From Candidatus Sericytochromatia bacterium (lineage in GTDB: Bacteria; Cyanobacteriota; Sericytochromatia; UBA7694; JACMQJ01), in assembly GCA_026004035.1 (NCBI GenBank), contig BPII01000007.1, forward strand, positions 1 through 64,000: a stretch of 64,000 bases of DNA, read 5' to 3'. The notes beneath the pieces are model-generated. The model did not search any database. It was not told the origin of the DNA and was given only the letters and a program-made list of their open reading frames with translations. Of the stretch, positions 48,109 through 57,693 are shown piece by piece. The position numbers were made by a program, and so were the translations under genes. The stretch's first letter is position 1, and every line of letters starts with the position of its first letter.

Positions 48109-48608
48109 AATTAAGTATATTAATCTTTTATTCTAATTCAATAATATTACATTTAGGTTTAATAAAAATTTATGATTATTTTAAATTAAAAATAATAAAC
48201 CTTGATAATGAAATTTATTAGAGTAGTATTCATAATATTTAAGAGTTACATTAGACTTCTTGCATTAATTTATAAATATTAAACTATATCAATAATGTAA
48301 TTATTGTAATTACTAATTTACATGAGTTTAGAGTTTTAATAGTCTTAACAAAATATAGAATTTTAGTATTCTTTAAATATCCTACCAAATCTTGGCTTTG
48401 CTACCACTTTATAAAATATATTTGATTTTTATAAAATATATTTGATTTTATACTCAAACTTCTGAATTTTGCATTTTTTTAAAAACTGAAATATTGAATA
48501 GTAGAGCTTTATAGAAATTAAAAAAGTGCAAAGCAATTTTAGTTTAGTATAATATTAACATATAATAATGTGTTAAAATAGATTTTTATCTGGTGTTTAT
48601 TGTTTTAA
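48109..48608. other. Gene-free AT-rich interval
   Basis: A ~500-bp interval holds no frame I can support on either strand. Its only structure is a tandem pair of a 20-base unit (TTATAAAATATATTTGATTT) at 48409-48450. The end of the interval must contain the promoter of the gene at 48624: TATAAT near 48549 is a candidate -10 box, and GGAGG is at 48614. Confidence 0.5.
48409..48450 (+). repeat. Tandem 20-bp duplication
   Basis: Two consecutive, nearly identical copies of TTATAAAATATATTTGATTT lie in non-coding sequence. Confidence 0.7.
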
Positions 48609-48623
48609 TTTTTGGAGGAAATT

Positions 48624-49074
48624 ATGGCTAAAAAAAAACAAAAATCAAAGTAATAATAGTTTAAATAATGAAGAAATTAAATTAGAAACTGAAGTTTTGA
48701 CTGAAGTAGAAGCATTGGAAGAACAAAAAGAAAATTTAGAAGTTTCATTTGAACAAGATGATTTAAAAAAAGTTGAAGAAGTTAAAAGTGATACTACTGA
48801 AGAATTGAAAGAAAATAACAAGACAGAAGATATAAAAGATAAAAATGAAAACAAAGTTAAAATAATAGATATTTCAAAGAAAAAAGAAGAAAATAAAAAA
48901 CAAGATTTATATTATAAATTAGAAGGTTTTACATCAAATTTAGGTTTTTCAGATTCTGAACAATTAGTAGAAAAAGTTTTTGACTCACTAATATTTTTAG
49001 GTGGTGGATTTTTAGCTTCTACTACATTAGCTACAAAAACAATATCTTCTCTAGCAGAAAAAATATTAAAGTAA
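48624..49074 (+). CDS. Acidic, coiled-coil-rich protein with a C-terminal hydrophobic segment, one frameshift
   Basis: A strong GGAGG ribosome site precedes the ATG. An A9 run right after the second codon (48630-48638) shifts the frame. With one A removed it reads MAKKNKNQSNNSLNNEEIKLETEVL and joins the long frame, 149 residues in total. The middle is strongly charged (Glu/Lys) and probably unstructured or coiled. The C-terminal ~40 residues include DSLIFLGGGFLASTTLATKTI, a likely membrane segment. No family is recognised. It ends 3 bases before the SLH-porin ATG, so it may work with it at the envelope. Confidence 0.6.
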
Positions 49075-49077
49075 ATA

Positions 49078-50524
49078 ATGAAAAAAAAAAACATTATATA
49101 TTTAGTTTTAATAATAAATTTATTTTCATTTTCCTATATTTCATTTTCACAAGAGAATAAATATTTTGATTTAAAAAAATTAAAAGATATTAAATTAAAT
49201 CATTGGTCGTATAAATCTTTGCAAAGAATAGTAGAAGATCTAGGTATAATGTCTCCTAAAGAAAATAATTTGTTTAAAGGAGATGATTTAGCAACAAGAT
49301 ATGAAGTAGCTGAAGCATTTTATAGAGCTGCTAGAACAATGGAAATAGCATCCAATCTTGACTTAAGATTAAAAGATATTATAAAAAGTATAGATATAGT
49401 AGATTTAGATGATAAATATAAAGATTTAGTAAATATTCTTATAAATGAATATGGTTTAATGTTAGTTTTGGAAGGAAATAAATTTTATGGAAAAAGAAAA
49501 ATAACAAGATATGAATTAGCTTATGAATTAAATAACTATTTAAATTTGCTACAAAGAGTTGTAAAGAGTAAAGATAAAAACCCTATAAATAAAGCTGAAC
49601 AATTCATTGATTTAAAAAATGATCATTGGGCATCAGAAGCAGTAAAAAATATTGTAAATAAATATCAATTAATGAAAGGTTATCCTGATAATACATTTAA
49701 AGGAGATAATACATTAACAAGATATGAGTTAGCTAGTGTTTTATATAAGTTCATAGAATATGTTATAAATATTTAATACCTATACCTAAATATGTTCCAT
49801 TTTCCATAAAAACCCCATCACCTACTCCTGTTCCAACACCAACACCTACACAAAAACCTACTCCTTTACCTACACCAACTCAAAATGAAGAAAGAAGTTT
49901 ATTACCAAGTAATGATATAAGAGGTGGATTAACCATAAAATCAGCTTATAGTGGTCCTAGTACTAATAATGAAATTGATTTTATATATGGTGCAAATCTT
50001 CAGTATTATAATTGGTTTCCAAAATTTAATGAATACTAGATTTGGTTTAAACATTGATAGTAATTTTTTAGGTTATGGTAAGTATACTAACTCAATATCA
50101 TAAAGTATCTAACCTGAGAAGAAATGCTGTAGATATTACAGTTACATTGGAGAATTCTAGGTAACGATTACATAGATGAATTAGCATTTTCTGTTGGAGC
50201 AGGGTTATGGCTTATTTCAGTGGAGTGGAACAAGTTATAGCTATACAGGTCATGGACCTAAATTAAAAGCATACTTAGAAATTCCTATTTTTCCTTATCT
50301 TAGCGTATTAGTTGAAAATTCCTTTTTAATAAGTGTTGCTCAAAATAATCGCTTTTCTTGAGCAATTAAAATGGAGTAATGAAGCTACTATCGGATTTAA
50401 ATTTTCCAGCAACAACTCAGATTTAGTGGTAGTTACAGCTTATAAAGATACTAGATTCAGTCTTGGAAAACCTGAAATATATGGAGATATTGGAGGAATA
50501 GCTTTACTAAGATATAGATTCTAA
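49078..50524 (+). pseudogene. SLH-domain porin-like outer-membrane protein, six frameshifts
   Basis: A signal peptide (NIIYLVLIINLFSFSYISFS) is followed by two SLH domains: LKLNHWSYKSLQRIVEDLG (~40-90) and DHWASEAVKNIVNKYQLMKGYPDNTFKGD (~180-230). A Pro/Thr linker (PTPVPTPTPTQKPTPLPTPT) follows, then ~200 beta-rich residues ending GGIALLRYRF, as in outer-membrane barrels. This is the arrangement of cyanobacterial SLH-porins. The first 232 residues are intact; after that six indels occur (one loss near 49774; gains near 50026, 50075, 50149, 50222 and 50344). Undoing them gives a 480-residue protein with no stop. Two gains are in GG pairs, unlike the A/T runs elsewhere, so part of the damage may be real. 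Confidence 0.75.
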
Positions 50525-51750
50525 TTATTTATACTAAATGATTTTTTATTTGATATAAAAATAATCCAAGCTATGAAAACAAAAATAGATGCTATTATCG
50601 TAGGCATTTTTATATTTAATGATACTACTATACCAGCTAATATTGGGGGTATTGCTTGAGCTAGAGCTTGCATTGATTGATTAATTCCTAAAGCTTCACC
50701 TTGAGAATCATTGCTTGATAGATTAGAAATTAAAGCTGTTATATTCGGATAACTTATACCTTGCATTATAGCAATCAAAGGCATTGTTATATAAAGATAA
50801 AATGATTTTTTAGGAAAAAACCACTATTAATATTGTTAAAGACATAAGTATCAATGAATATTTTAATATTTTTTCTGGAGTATATTTTTTTGATAATTGT
50901 CTTACAATACCACCTTGAGTTAAAACTGACCATATTCCAAAAAAAGCATATAATCTGCCAATATTTGCTTGTGTATAATTAAATTCTTTTATAAGAAAAA
51001 CTTGAAAAAATTGAGAAAACATTGTAAACCCTAAAGTAGTAAAAAAAGAAATTATAAATAAAATCCTTAAATTTTTTAAATCAAATATTTTAATTAAATT
51101 CTTAAAACCTTTAAAAAATTCTAAATTTGTGTCTTTTGTTTTATCTAAAGTTTCAGTGAATTTAAATAATACAAATAATAAATTAATTACAGACAAAATT
51201 CCTGCAAATATAAATGGTGTAGAATAGTTAAACCAACTAACAATTTCTGAATTTGAAAGCTCACCACCGATAAATGGACCAAAAATAAATCCTAGACCAA
51301 AAGCTGCTCCAACAAGACCAAAATTTTTAGCTTTTGTTTTTTCATCACTTATATCAGCTAATGAAGAATATATTACAGAAACATTACCACCTGATAAACC
51401 ATCAATTATTCTACCTAAAAATAACATATATATATTTTTTTCTAATATACCAAAAGAAAAAATAAAATATCCAATAGCTGAACCAATTATTGAGTATATT
51501 AAAGCTTTCTTTCTTCCAATTCTATCAGATAAAGAGCCTAGTATAGGAGCACCAAAAAATTGAAAAATAGGAAAAGATGATATTAAAAAACCTAATATTA
51601 TTGTTTTTTATTTGAAAAAGAAAAATTATTTGGTAATATGTCAGAATTTATTATTACTGGTGCTACAACAGGTATAATTATACCTATTCCTAGCATATCT
51701 AAAAAAACTGTTAAAAATATTGTAAATATTGAAATATTTTTGTTAGACAT
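50521..51750 (-). CDS. MFS transporter (TetA/Bmr-like), two frameshifts
   Basis: The reconstructed ~409-residue protein has about 12 membrane segments: the N-terminal LTVFLDMLGIGIIIPVVAPV, then FGAPILGSLSDRIGRKKAL (the MFS loop), GRIIDGLSGGNVSVIYSSLADIS, GAAFGLGFIFGPFIGG and MPLIAIMQGISYPN. These patterns fit the tetracycline-resistance / multidrug efflux branch (TetA, Bmr). One base loss near 51604-51609 and one gain near 50815-50820 split the frame into three pieces. It overlaps the 3' end of the SLH-porin gene by 4 bases on the opposite strand. The substrate is unknown. Confidence 0.8.
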
Positions 51751-51944
51751 ACTCAAAAAAATTACAAAATAAATATAAATTTTAAAAACATAAAAAATAA
51801 AATATTACTTTTATAAATAAAAGTTATTAAATTTATTTAATACTTAAAATTTTAGAGAACCTTCAATATTAAGATATTTTTTTTGAAAAAAGTAAAAGAA
51901 TTACTTTTTAATGTAAATTAATAAAATTAGAATATAATTATAAT

Positions 51945-52469
51945 ATGTTCGATTTTATAGAAATTGAAAATGATAATAAATTAAATTTACATAATCAAAT
52001 TAATAATATAATAGATATACCTGAACATCAGTATATAAATTTATTTGATTTAAAAAATATAGAACCTGATAAAAATTTATTAAAGCTTATAAATAAATCA
52101 ATTATAAAAAAATATAATATTATTCCATTATTTATATTAGAAAATAATCAGAAAGCAAATTTACCTAGACACTTAGAAAGTAAATATTGGGGTATTTGTT
52201 ATAATAAAAATAATAGTAAGTTTATGTATATTGCACTAGAAAAAAATCTTGATAATATTATATTAAATTTTTTACAAAATATTACTAATTATTCCATTAT
52301 AGCAATTCCTATAAAAAAAGAAACTGTTATAGATTACTATAAAATAGAATTAGAAGAAAAGAAAGAAAATGTATATGATATTAAATTTTTTGTAAAAGAA
52401 AATTTATTATATATAGTATTTTTTTTCTTTATAGTATCATTATTAATTTCGCTTAAAATATATATATAG
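51945..52469 (+). CDS. MshEN-like domain protein with a C-terminal membrane anchor
   Basis: The protein has 174 residues. The stretch KLINKSIIKKYNIIPLFILENN, then MYIALEKNLDNIILNFLQ resembles the MshEN/GspE N-terminal domain (l..iP..la.ky.iiP......l.va....). The MshEN domain in GspE and MshE binds cyclic di-GMP or connects to the secretion platform. Here it stands alone and ends with a single strong membrane helix (LLYIVFFFFIVSLLISLKIYI). The resemblance is moderate and the classic cyclic di-GMP motif (RLGxx..GL) is not clear. A 5'-nucleotidase gene follows 12 bases later. Confidence 0.5.
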   Translation: MFDFIEIENDNKLNLHNQINNIIDIPEHQYINLFDLKNIEPDKNLLKLINKSIIKKYNIIPLFILENNQKANLPRHLESKYWGICYNKNNSKFMYIALEKNLDNIILNFLQNITNYSIIAIPIKKETVIDYYKIELEEKKENVYDIKFFVKENLLYIVFFFFIVSLLISLKIYI

Positions 52470-52481
52470 CAAAAGGATAAG

Positions 52482-54011
52482 ATGGAACAAATAATAAGAA
52501 ATCTTATATCATATAATCCACAAAAATTCAAATTATTAACAGAATTAATAGAAGATGATGCTGAATCATCAAGAGGTATCTTTGTTAATAGAACTCTTAA
52601 AATGGATGAAATAAAATATATAGGTTTCGATATGGATTATACTTTAGCTATATATAATAAAAAAGAAATAGAAGAATTAGCATTTAATCTTAGTATTGAT
52701 TCATTAATAAAAAATAAAAATTATCCTGAAATAATAAAAGAAATAGTCTATGATCCTTATTACGTTATAAGAGGATTGGTTATAGATAAAGTAAACGGAA
52801 ATATTTTGAAGTTGGATAGACATAAATATGTTAGAAGAGCAGAGCATGGGAAAAAAAAATTAACAAACAAGGAGATAAGAGATTACTACCCAACAGGAAA
52901 AATAAAACAATCAGATGAACAATTTATTTCAGTAGATACCTTGTTTTCTTTACCTGAAGCACATATGTTCTGTTGTTTTGTTGATTTAAAAGATAAAGGT
53001 CTTTTAGAAGGTGATTACTCAAAATTATTTGATGATATAAAAGAATGTATTGATACTGTTCATAGAGATAATAGTTTAAAAAGTATTGTCTCTAGTGATT
53101 TAAAAAAATATGTTTATAAAGATTTAAGACTACCTTTGGTTTTAGATAAATTTAGAGAAAAAGGTAAAAAATTGTTTTTACTAACTAATTCAGAATGGAC
53201 ATATACAAATACAATAATGACATATCTATTAGAAAATACTATTTTAGAATACAAATCTTGGACAGATTTTTTTGATATTATTATATGTCAAGCAAAAAAG
53301 CCTGATTTTTTTGTAAAAAAAAATCCTTTTTATGAAATTGATATAAATACTGGTGATAAAATAAGAGAGGTAAATAACTTTGAGAAAAATAAAATTTATG
53401 CTAATGGAAATTATAATCAGTTTGAAGAAATAATAGGCTCTTTAGGTGATCAAGTTTTATACATAGGTGATCATATATACGGAGATATATTAAGGTCAAA
53501 TAAAGATTCTGGGTGGAGAACAGTTCTTGTAATAGAAGAATTAGAAGAAGAGTTAGAAAAATTACAATATGTTTCACAAGATTTAAAAAATATAAAGAAA
53601 AAAAGAGAAAAAAAAGATAAGGTAGAATATGAATTAAAAATGTACATGAATAAGTTAAAAAAACTAGAAACATTAAAAAATAGTGCTCAATTAACAGAGA
53701 AAGAAATAGAGTTAGTTGATAAAGCAATTGAAGTTTTTAATAATGAATTGAAAATGTTAGAGGAAAAAATAGAAAAATTAGCAAGACAAATTGACATTAT
53801 AAGTAATAAAATTGATTCAACTTTTCATCATAAATGGGGACAAATTTTTCAAGAATCTTATGAAATAAGTAGGTTTGGTGATCAAGTAAAGGATTATGCT
53901 TGTATATATACAAGTAGATTAAGTAATTTTTTCTTTTATCCTGTGAATAATTATTTCAAATCTCAGAAAGATATTATGCCTCATGAAGTTCAATATCAGA
54001 AATATTCTTAA
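52482..54011 (+). CDS. HAD-IG family 5'-nucleotidase
   Basis: The N-terminal motif IGFDMDYTLAIY (DMDYT, with the nucleophile Asp and acid-base Asp) and the later LLTNSEWTYTNTIM (motif II) and YIGDHIYGDI (motif IV) mark the cytosolic purine 5'-nucleotidase group of the HAD superfamily (5_nucleotid). It probably hydrolyses IMP or GMP. The C-terminal half has a long coiled segment (KKREKKDKVEYELKMYMNKL). The 509 residues agree with the family. It follows the MshEN-like gene closely. Confidence 0.92.
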   Translation: MEQIIRNLISYNPQKFKLLTELIEDDAESSRGIFVNRTLKMDEIKYIGFDMDYTLAIYNKKEIEELAFNLSIDSLIKNKNYPEIIKEIVYDPYYVIRGLVIDKVNGNILKLDRHKYVRRAEHGKKKLTNKEIRDYYPTGKIKQSDEQFISVDTLFSLPEAHMFCCFVDLKDKGLLEGDYSKLFDDIKECIDTVHRDNSLKSIVSSDLKKYVYKDLRLPLVLDKFREKGKKLFLLTNSEWTYTNTIMTYLLENTILEYKSWTDFFDIIICQAKKPDFFVKKNPFYEIDINTGDKIREVNNFEKNKIYANGNYNQFEEIIGSLGDQVLYIGDHIYGDILRSNKDSGWRTVLVIEELEEELEKLQYVSQDLKNIKKKREKKDKVEYELKMYMNKLKKLETLKNSAQLTEKEIELVDKAIEVFNNELKMLEEKIEKLARQIDIISNKIDSTFHHKWGQIFQESYEISRFGDQVKDYACIYTSRLSNFFFYPVNNYFKSQKDIMPHEVQYQKYS

Positions 54012-54013
54012 AA

Positions 54014-55348
54014 TTAGATTTTAGAAATGTTTTGGTAACTTGTCTTTAAATTCTCTGTAGTTAAATAATACCAAATAGTTAGAATTATTCCTTTTAAAGA
54101 TGTTGTTAAGCCTATTGCTACCCATATACCATTAGCACCATAAAAATTTGACAAATAGTAAGCAATAGGAATTCTTAGTATATTTAAAGGTAATCCTATA
54201 ATAATAGGAGGTAATGTATTACCTTTTCCTGAAAATATACCTTCCATAACAATTTCCATAGCTAAAAATACTTCAGTAAAAGCTATTACTTTTAAGTAAT
54301 TTGTAGCATAATTTAAAACTTCTTTCTCTTTTGTAAAAATAGATGCTATTTTTTCATTAAATAAAAATAATATTAAACAATAAAAGAGTGTGAAAGTACA
54401 TGAATAGTACAATATATTAATTGCTATTTTATGAGCTCTATAATAATCTTTAGCACCTATATTTTGACCTACTAGTGTAGTAGCTGCTATAGAAAAACCT
54501 AAAGAAAATGTATAAGCTATAGATTCAGTATTATGACCTATCCCAAGAGCTGCTATTGGATAATGACCAAAAGTTGATATTATTCTTGTCAAAAATAAAT
54601 AAACTATACAAAATATAACTCCATTAGCTGCTATAGGTATTCCTATAAATGAGATACTTTTAAATACTTTAAAATCAAAAAAGTTTTTAAATTTAGTGTT
54701 TATAATATTTCTATTTTTCAAAATATATATACAAGCTGTTATATCAAATAATTGTGATATAAAATTTGCTATAGCTATTCCAGAAACTCCAAAATTAAAG
54801 TAAAAAATAAAAATAGGATCCAGTAAAGCATTTAAAGTTAAATAGAATGAAGCTATTTTTAAAGGAGTTTTTGTATCACCTATTCCTCTAAATATAGAAT
54901 GACAAGTTGATGAAATTATATAAAGTGGTAATATACATATAAAAGGTATTAAATATGTTAAGGCGACACTTGTAACATCTTTATTTAATTTCACAATATA
55001 TAAAAATATGTTTTCTAAATTTGGTAAAAATAATAATCCTACTATTAAAGATATAATTAAACCTAATCTAATCCCATAAAAGCTTACTTTATTTAGATTT
55101 TCATTATCTTTTGCTCCATAATATCTAGCTACTAATGAATTAACCCCTACTTCTGTAATTGAAACAATTGAAAATATCATCCATATAATAAAACTTGAAC
55201 TAGTAACTCCTGCTAAACTAAATGAACCTAACAAACCAACCCATATAGTATTTATTATATGATAAGAAGTACCTAATAACATTTGTATCATTGTTGGAAA
55301 AGCAATATTATAAACAGCTCTAAATATGCTGTCTTTATTATCATTCAT
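54014..55348 (-). CDS. MATE family efflux transporter
   Basis: The protein is an inner-membrane antiporter of ~12 helices. Typical MATE features are the N-terminal IAFPTMIQMLLGTSYHIINTIWVGLLG, the repeat of the same pattern in the second half (FIGIPIAANGVIFCIVYLF), and AATTLVGQNIGAKDY. The 444 residues are usual. It probably exports cationic drugs or metabolites with Na+ or H+. It converges on the 5'-nucleotidase (2 bases apart) and lies 28 bases from the ferredoxin-type gene upstream on the same strand. Confidence 0.93.
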   Translation of the reverse strand: MNDNKDSIFRAVYNIAFPTMIQMLLGTSYHIINTIWVGLLGSFSLAGVTSSSFIIWMIFSIVSITEVGVNSLVARYYGAKDNENLNKVSFYGIRLGLIISLIVGLLFLPNLENIFLYIVKLNKDVTSVALTYLIPFICILPLYIISSTCHSIFRGIGDTKTPLKIASFYLTLNALLDPIFIFYFNFGVSGIAIANFISQLFDITACIYILKNRNIINTKFKNFFDFKVFKSISFIGIPIAANGVIFCIVYLFLTRIISTFGHYPIAALGIGHNTESIAYTFSLGFSIAATTLVGQNIGAKDYYRAHKIAINILYYSCTFTLFYCLILFLFNEKIASIFTKEKEVLNYATNYLKVIAFTEVFLAMEIVMEGIFSGKGNTLPPIIIGLPLNILRIPIAYYLSNFYGANGIWVAIGLTTSLKGIILTIWYYLTTENLKTSYQNISKI

Positions 55349-55376
55349 AAAATTAGGTTTAATTAGTTAGTTTTTT

Positions 55377-56921
55377 TTATTGTAGCTTGTTGATAGCACT
55401 TACAGGACAACCTGCCATAGCTTCATCACATTGAGCTATTTCGGCATCAGTTGTAGGTTGATTATAAAGAAATGCGTGACCATTTTCTATTTTGAAAAAG
55501 TTAGGTGCCGTTGTTACACATGCGTCACATTCTATACACTTTTCATCAACATAGAATAAACCTGGTACATTTTCAGGAAAAACTTTAGAACCATCAGGAC
55601 TTGTAGCTGGTAATTGTCCTTTTTTAACTTCATTAACTTCAGCTTTAACTTCTTCCTTAATTTCTTCTTTTGGTATTTCTTTTTTTGTATCTTCTAAATC
55701 TTTTAACAATTCTTTTATTTGATTTAACTTATCAATAGGTGCTTTTTCTATTAATGACTTTAATAACTGAATTTCTTCTTCTTTATTAATAGCTAGATCT
55801 TCTTTCTTTTCTTCTATTTTTTTAACTTCTTCTTTTTTTTCTTCTTTTGTTTTAGGTTTTTCTGAAACTTGTGAATTAGATAAATTCATCATTATATCTC
55901 CATCATTTCCTATAGCACCTACAGGACAGCCTGCTAGAGCTTTATTACACAATTCTATTTCTTCAGGAGTTGTTGGTTGATTATAAACATAAGCATGTTG
56001 TTCATTTAGTTTGAAAAATTTAGGTGCTGTAGCTGCACAAGCATCACAAACAATACATTTTTCATCAACGTAAAATTTACCAGGTTTATTTAAAGGAAAT
56101 CTTTTTGACCAATCAGCTTTTTCTCCGCTTCCTTCTTTTTTATGTTCTTTAGTGTCTGGTTTTTTAGTAAGAGCTATTCTTTCATCTACTTCTTTTAATA
56201 TTGCTTCTAATATTACATAATTTGGTATTTCAGAAGTGTATCTATTACCTTCTTTATAATATTCAGATATTTTAGCTTCTATTAAGTCTATAAACATTTG
56301 CCACCTATCTTGAAATTCTCCCGGTTTATAAACAGAATTAAGAAATTTTAATGCTATATCTTTCTCAACATTTTCTATGAGATTCTTTATTTCTTTTGCA
56401 TCTGGGATTTTTAGTTCATTATATGAACTAGTATATTTTAATTGTCCAACTTTTACTCTTAAACCTGAAAATATAGCAAAAACATAAGCTCTAAAATAAT
56501 TTGCTGCTTCTCTTTTTGTATAAAAGATTAAACTTGAGTTAGCACCTTTGACAATTAAACTCATTACGTCAGAAACGAAAATATCAAAAATATTTTTATC
56601 TTCTATAGTTACAATTTCTTTTAACTTTTCTTCTTCTTCCTTATAATTTATATAAAAAAATTTTCTCTTTTTAACATCAAAAAATTGTTTAGATCTAAGT
56701 CTTAATCTGTCATAATATTCTTTATGTTTATTTAGAGCTTCCAATTTATTACTAGCATATTCAACTAATACATCTTTTTCACCATCATTAATAACAATAC
56801 AATAATTAAATTTATTTAAATCATAAAAAAGACTATCTAATGGGCTAAACTCCATAGGGTAGGTATCTATTTTTACATTTAAATATCTATCTTCTTTTAT
56901 AGGATTTTTCAATATTTTCAT
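55377..56921 (-). CDS. Protein with unassigned N-terminal domain and two 4Fe-4S ferredoxin modules
   Basis: Residues ~1-230 form an unassigned, mixed domain (charged, rich in Lys/Glu/Tyr). Two closely related ferredoxin modules follow: CIVCDACAATAPKFFKL (~288) and CIECDACVTTAPNFFKI (~460). Each has the C-x2-C-x2-AC-type pattern, an F in the APxFF block, and a distant CP in ALAGCPVGAIG or AMAGCPVSAIN, typical of single-cluster [4Fe-4S] ferredoxins. A ~110-residue Lys/Glu-rich linker separates them. The cytosolic 514-residue protein could pass electrons between two partners. I do not recognise the N-terminal domain. Confidence 0.8.
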   Translation of the reverse strand: MKILKNPIKEDRYLNVKIDTYPMEFSPLDSLFYDLNKFNYCIVINDGEKDVLVEYASNKLEALNKHKEYYDRLRLRSKQFFDVKKRKFFYINYKEEEEKLKEIVTIEDKNIFDIFVSDVMSLIVKGANSSLIFYTKREAANYFRAYVFAIFSGLRVKVGQLKYTSSYNELKIPDAKEIKNLIENVEKDIALKFLNSVYKPGEFQDRWQMFIDLIEAKISEYYKEGNRYTSEIPNYVILEAILKEVDERIALTKKPDTKEHKKEGSGEKADWSKRFPLNKPGKFYVDEKCIVCDACAATAPKFFKLNEQHAYVYNQPTTPEEIELCNKALAGCPVGAIGNDGDIMMNLSNSQVSEKPKTKEEKKEEVKKIEEKKEDLAINKEEEIQLLKSLIEKAPIDKLNQIKELLKDLEDTKKEIPKEEIKEEVKAEVNEVKKGQLPATSPDGSKVFPENVPGLFYVDEKCIECDACVTTAPNFFKIENGHAFLYNQPTTDAEIAQCDEAMAGCPVSAINKLQ

Positions 56922-57063
56922 AATTTAAAAAATTTCCTTTTATCTTATACAAATATAAAGTTTAGCATATAAAAATATTTGTTAAGTTAAATATTTTAAA
57001 ATAGTTTTAAATAATTACTTTATATAATATACTTTTAATGTATTACAAGGGTAAGATAAAAAG

Positions 57064-57651
57064 TTGGATAGTAAAAAGTTTCATATAACGGTTTTAATAA
57101 CATATTTTTGTGCTGGATTAGCTTTTTTTCTAGACTATATAACTAAAGAAATGGTTAAAAGTCATTTTCCTAATATAGGTGATTATAAGGTAATATTTGA
57201 TTGGCTTTGGTTTACTCATGTTGTTAATTATGGAGCTGCTTTTAGTTCATTTTATGGTCAAAGACTTTTGCTTTCAATTTTTGCTTCAGTTATATCTATA
57301 GGAATAATAGTTTATGAAAGAAAAACATATAAGACAAGAACAAAATTATTGTCAGCAAGCTTAGGTTTTTTATTAGGTGGTGCATTGGGAAATCTTTATG
57401 ATAGAATTTTGTATGGAAAAGTTACAGATTTTCTTGATTTAAGATGGGCATGGGATGATTTATCACCAATAGTTTTATTTGGAAAAACTATTTTTTCAGG
57501 AGTTAAAAAAGGTGATAATATATGGGCAATATTTAATGTTGCTGATATATGTATAAATATAGGTATAGGGCTTTTAATTTTATACTTTATATTTCAGGAA
57601 GGTAAAGAAAACAAAAAAGTAAATAAAAAAGAAAATGAAGTTAAAATATAA
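57064..57651 (+). CDS. lspA: Lipoprotein signal peptidase (prolipoprotein signal peptidase II)
   Basis: LspA cleaves lipoprotein signals ahead of the lipid-modified Cys. Motifs: FFLDYITKEMVKSHF, HVVNYGAAFSSFYG, GGALGNLYDRILYGKVTDFLDL with the first catalytic Asp, and IFNVADICINIGI with the second. It has four membrane helices. The 195 residues slightly exceed E. coli LspA because of a loop before the second Asp and a charged tail. I accept the TTG start at 57064, about 12 bases after AAGGG. Many lipobox proteins in this window are its likely substrates. Confidence 0.93.
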   Translation: MDSKKFHITVLITYFCAGLAFFLDYITKEMVKSHFPNIGDYKVIFDWLWFTHVVNYGAAFSSFYGQRLLLSIFASVISIGIIVYERKTYKTRTKLLSASLGFLLGGALGNLYDRILYGKVTDFLDLRWAWDDLSPIVLFGKTIFSGVKKGDNIWAIFNVADICINIGIGLLILYFIFQEGKENKKVNKKENEVKI

Positions 57652-57693
57652 AAAAAACATTTATTTTAAATAAAACATTTAGAAAACTAAATC

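Noticed and set aside
55377-56921. Fusion of two ferredoxins caused by assembly error
   Set aside because: The frame is continuous with no indel, and the two modules differ in enough residues to be a true old duplication.
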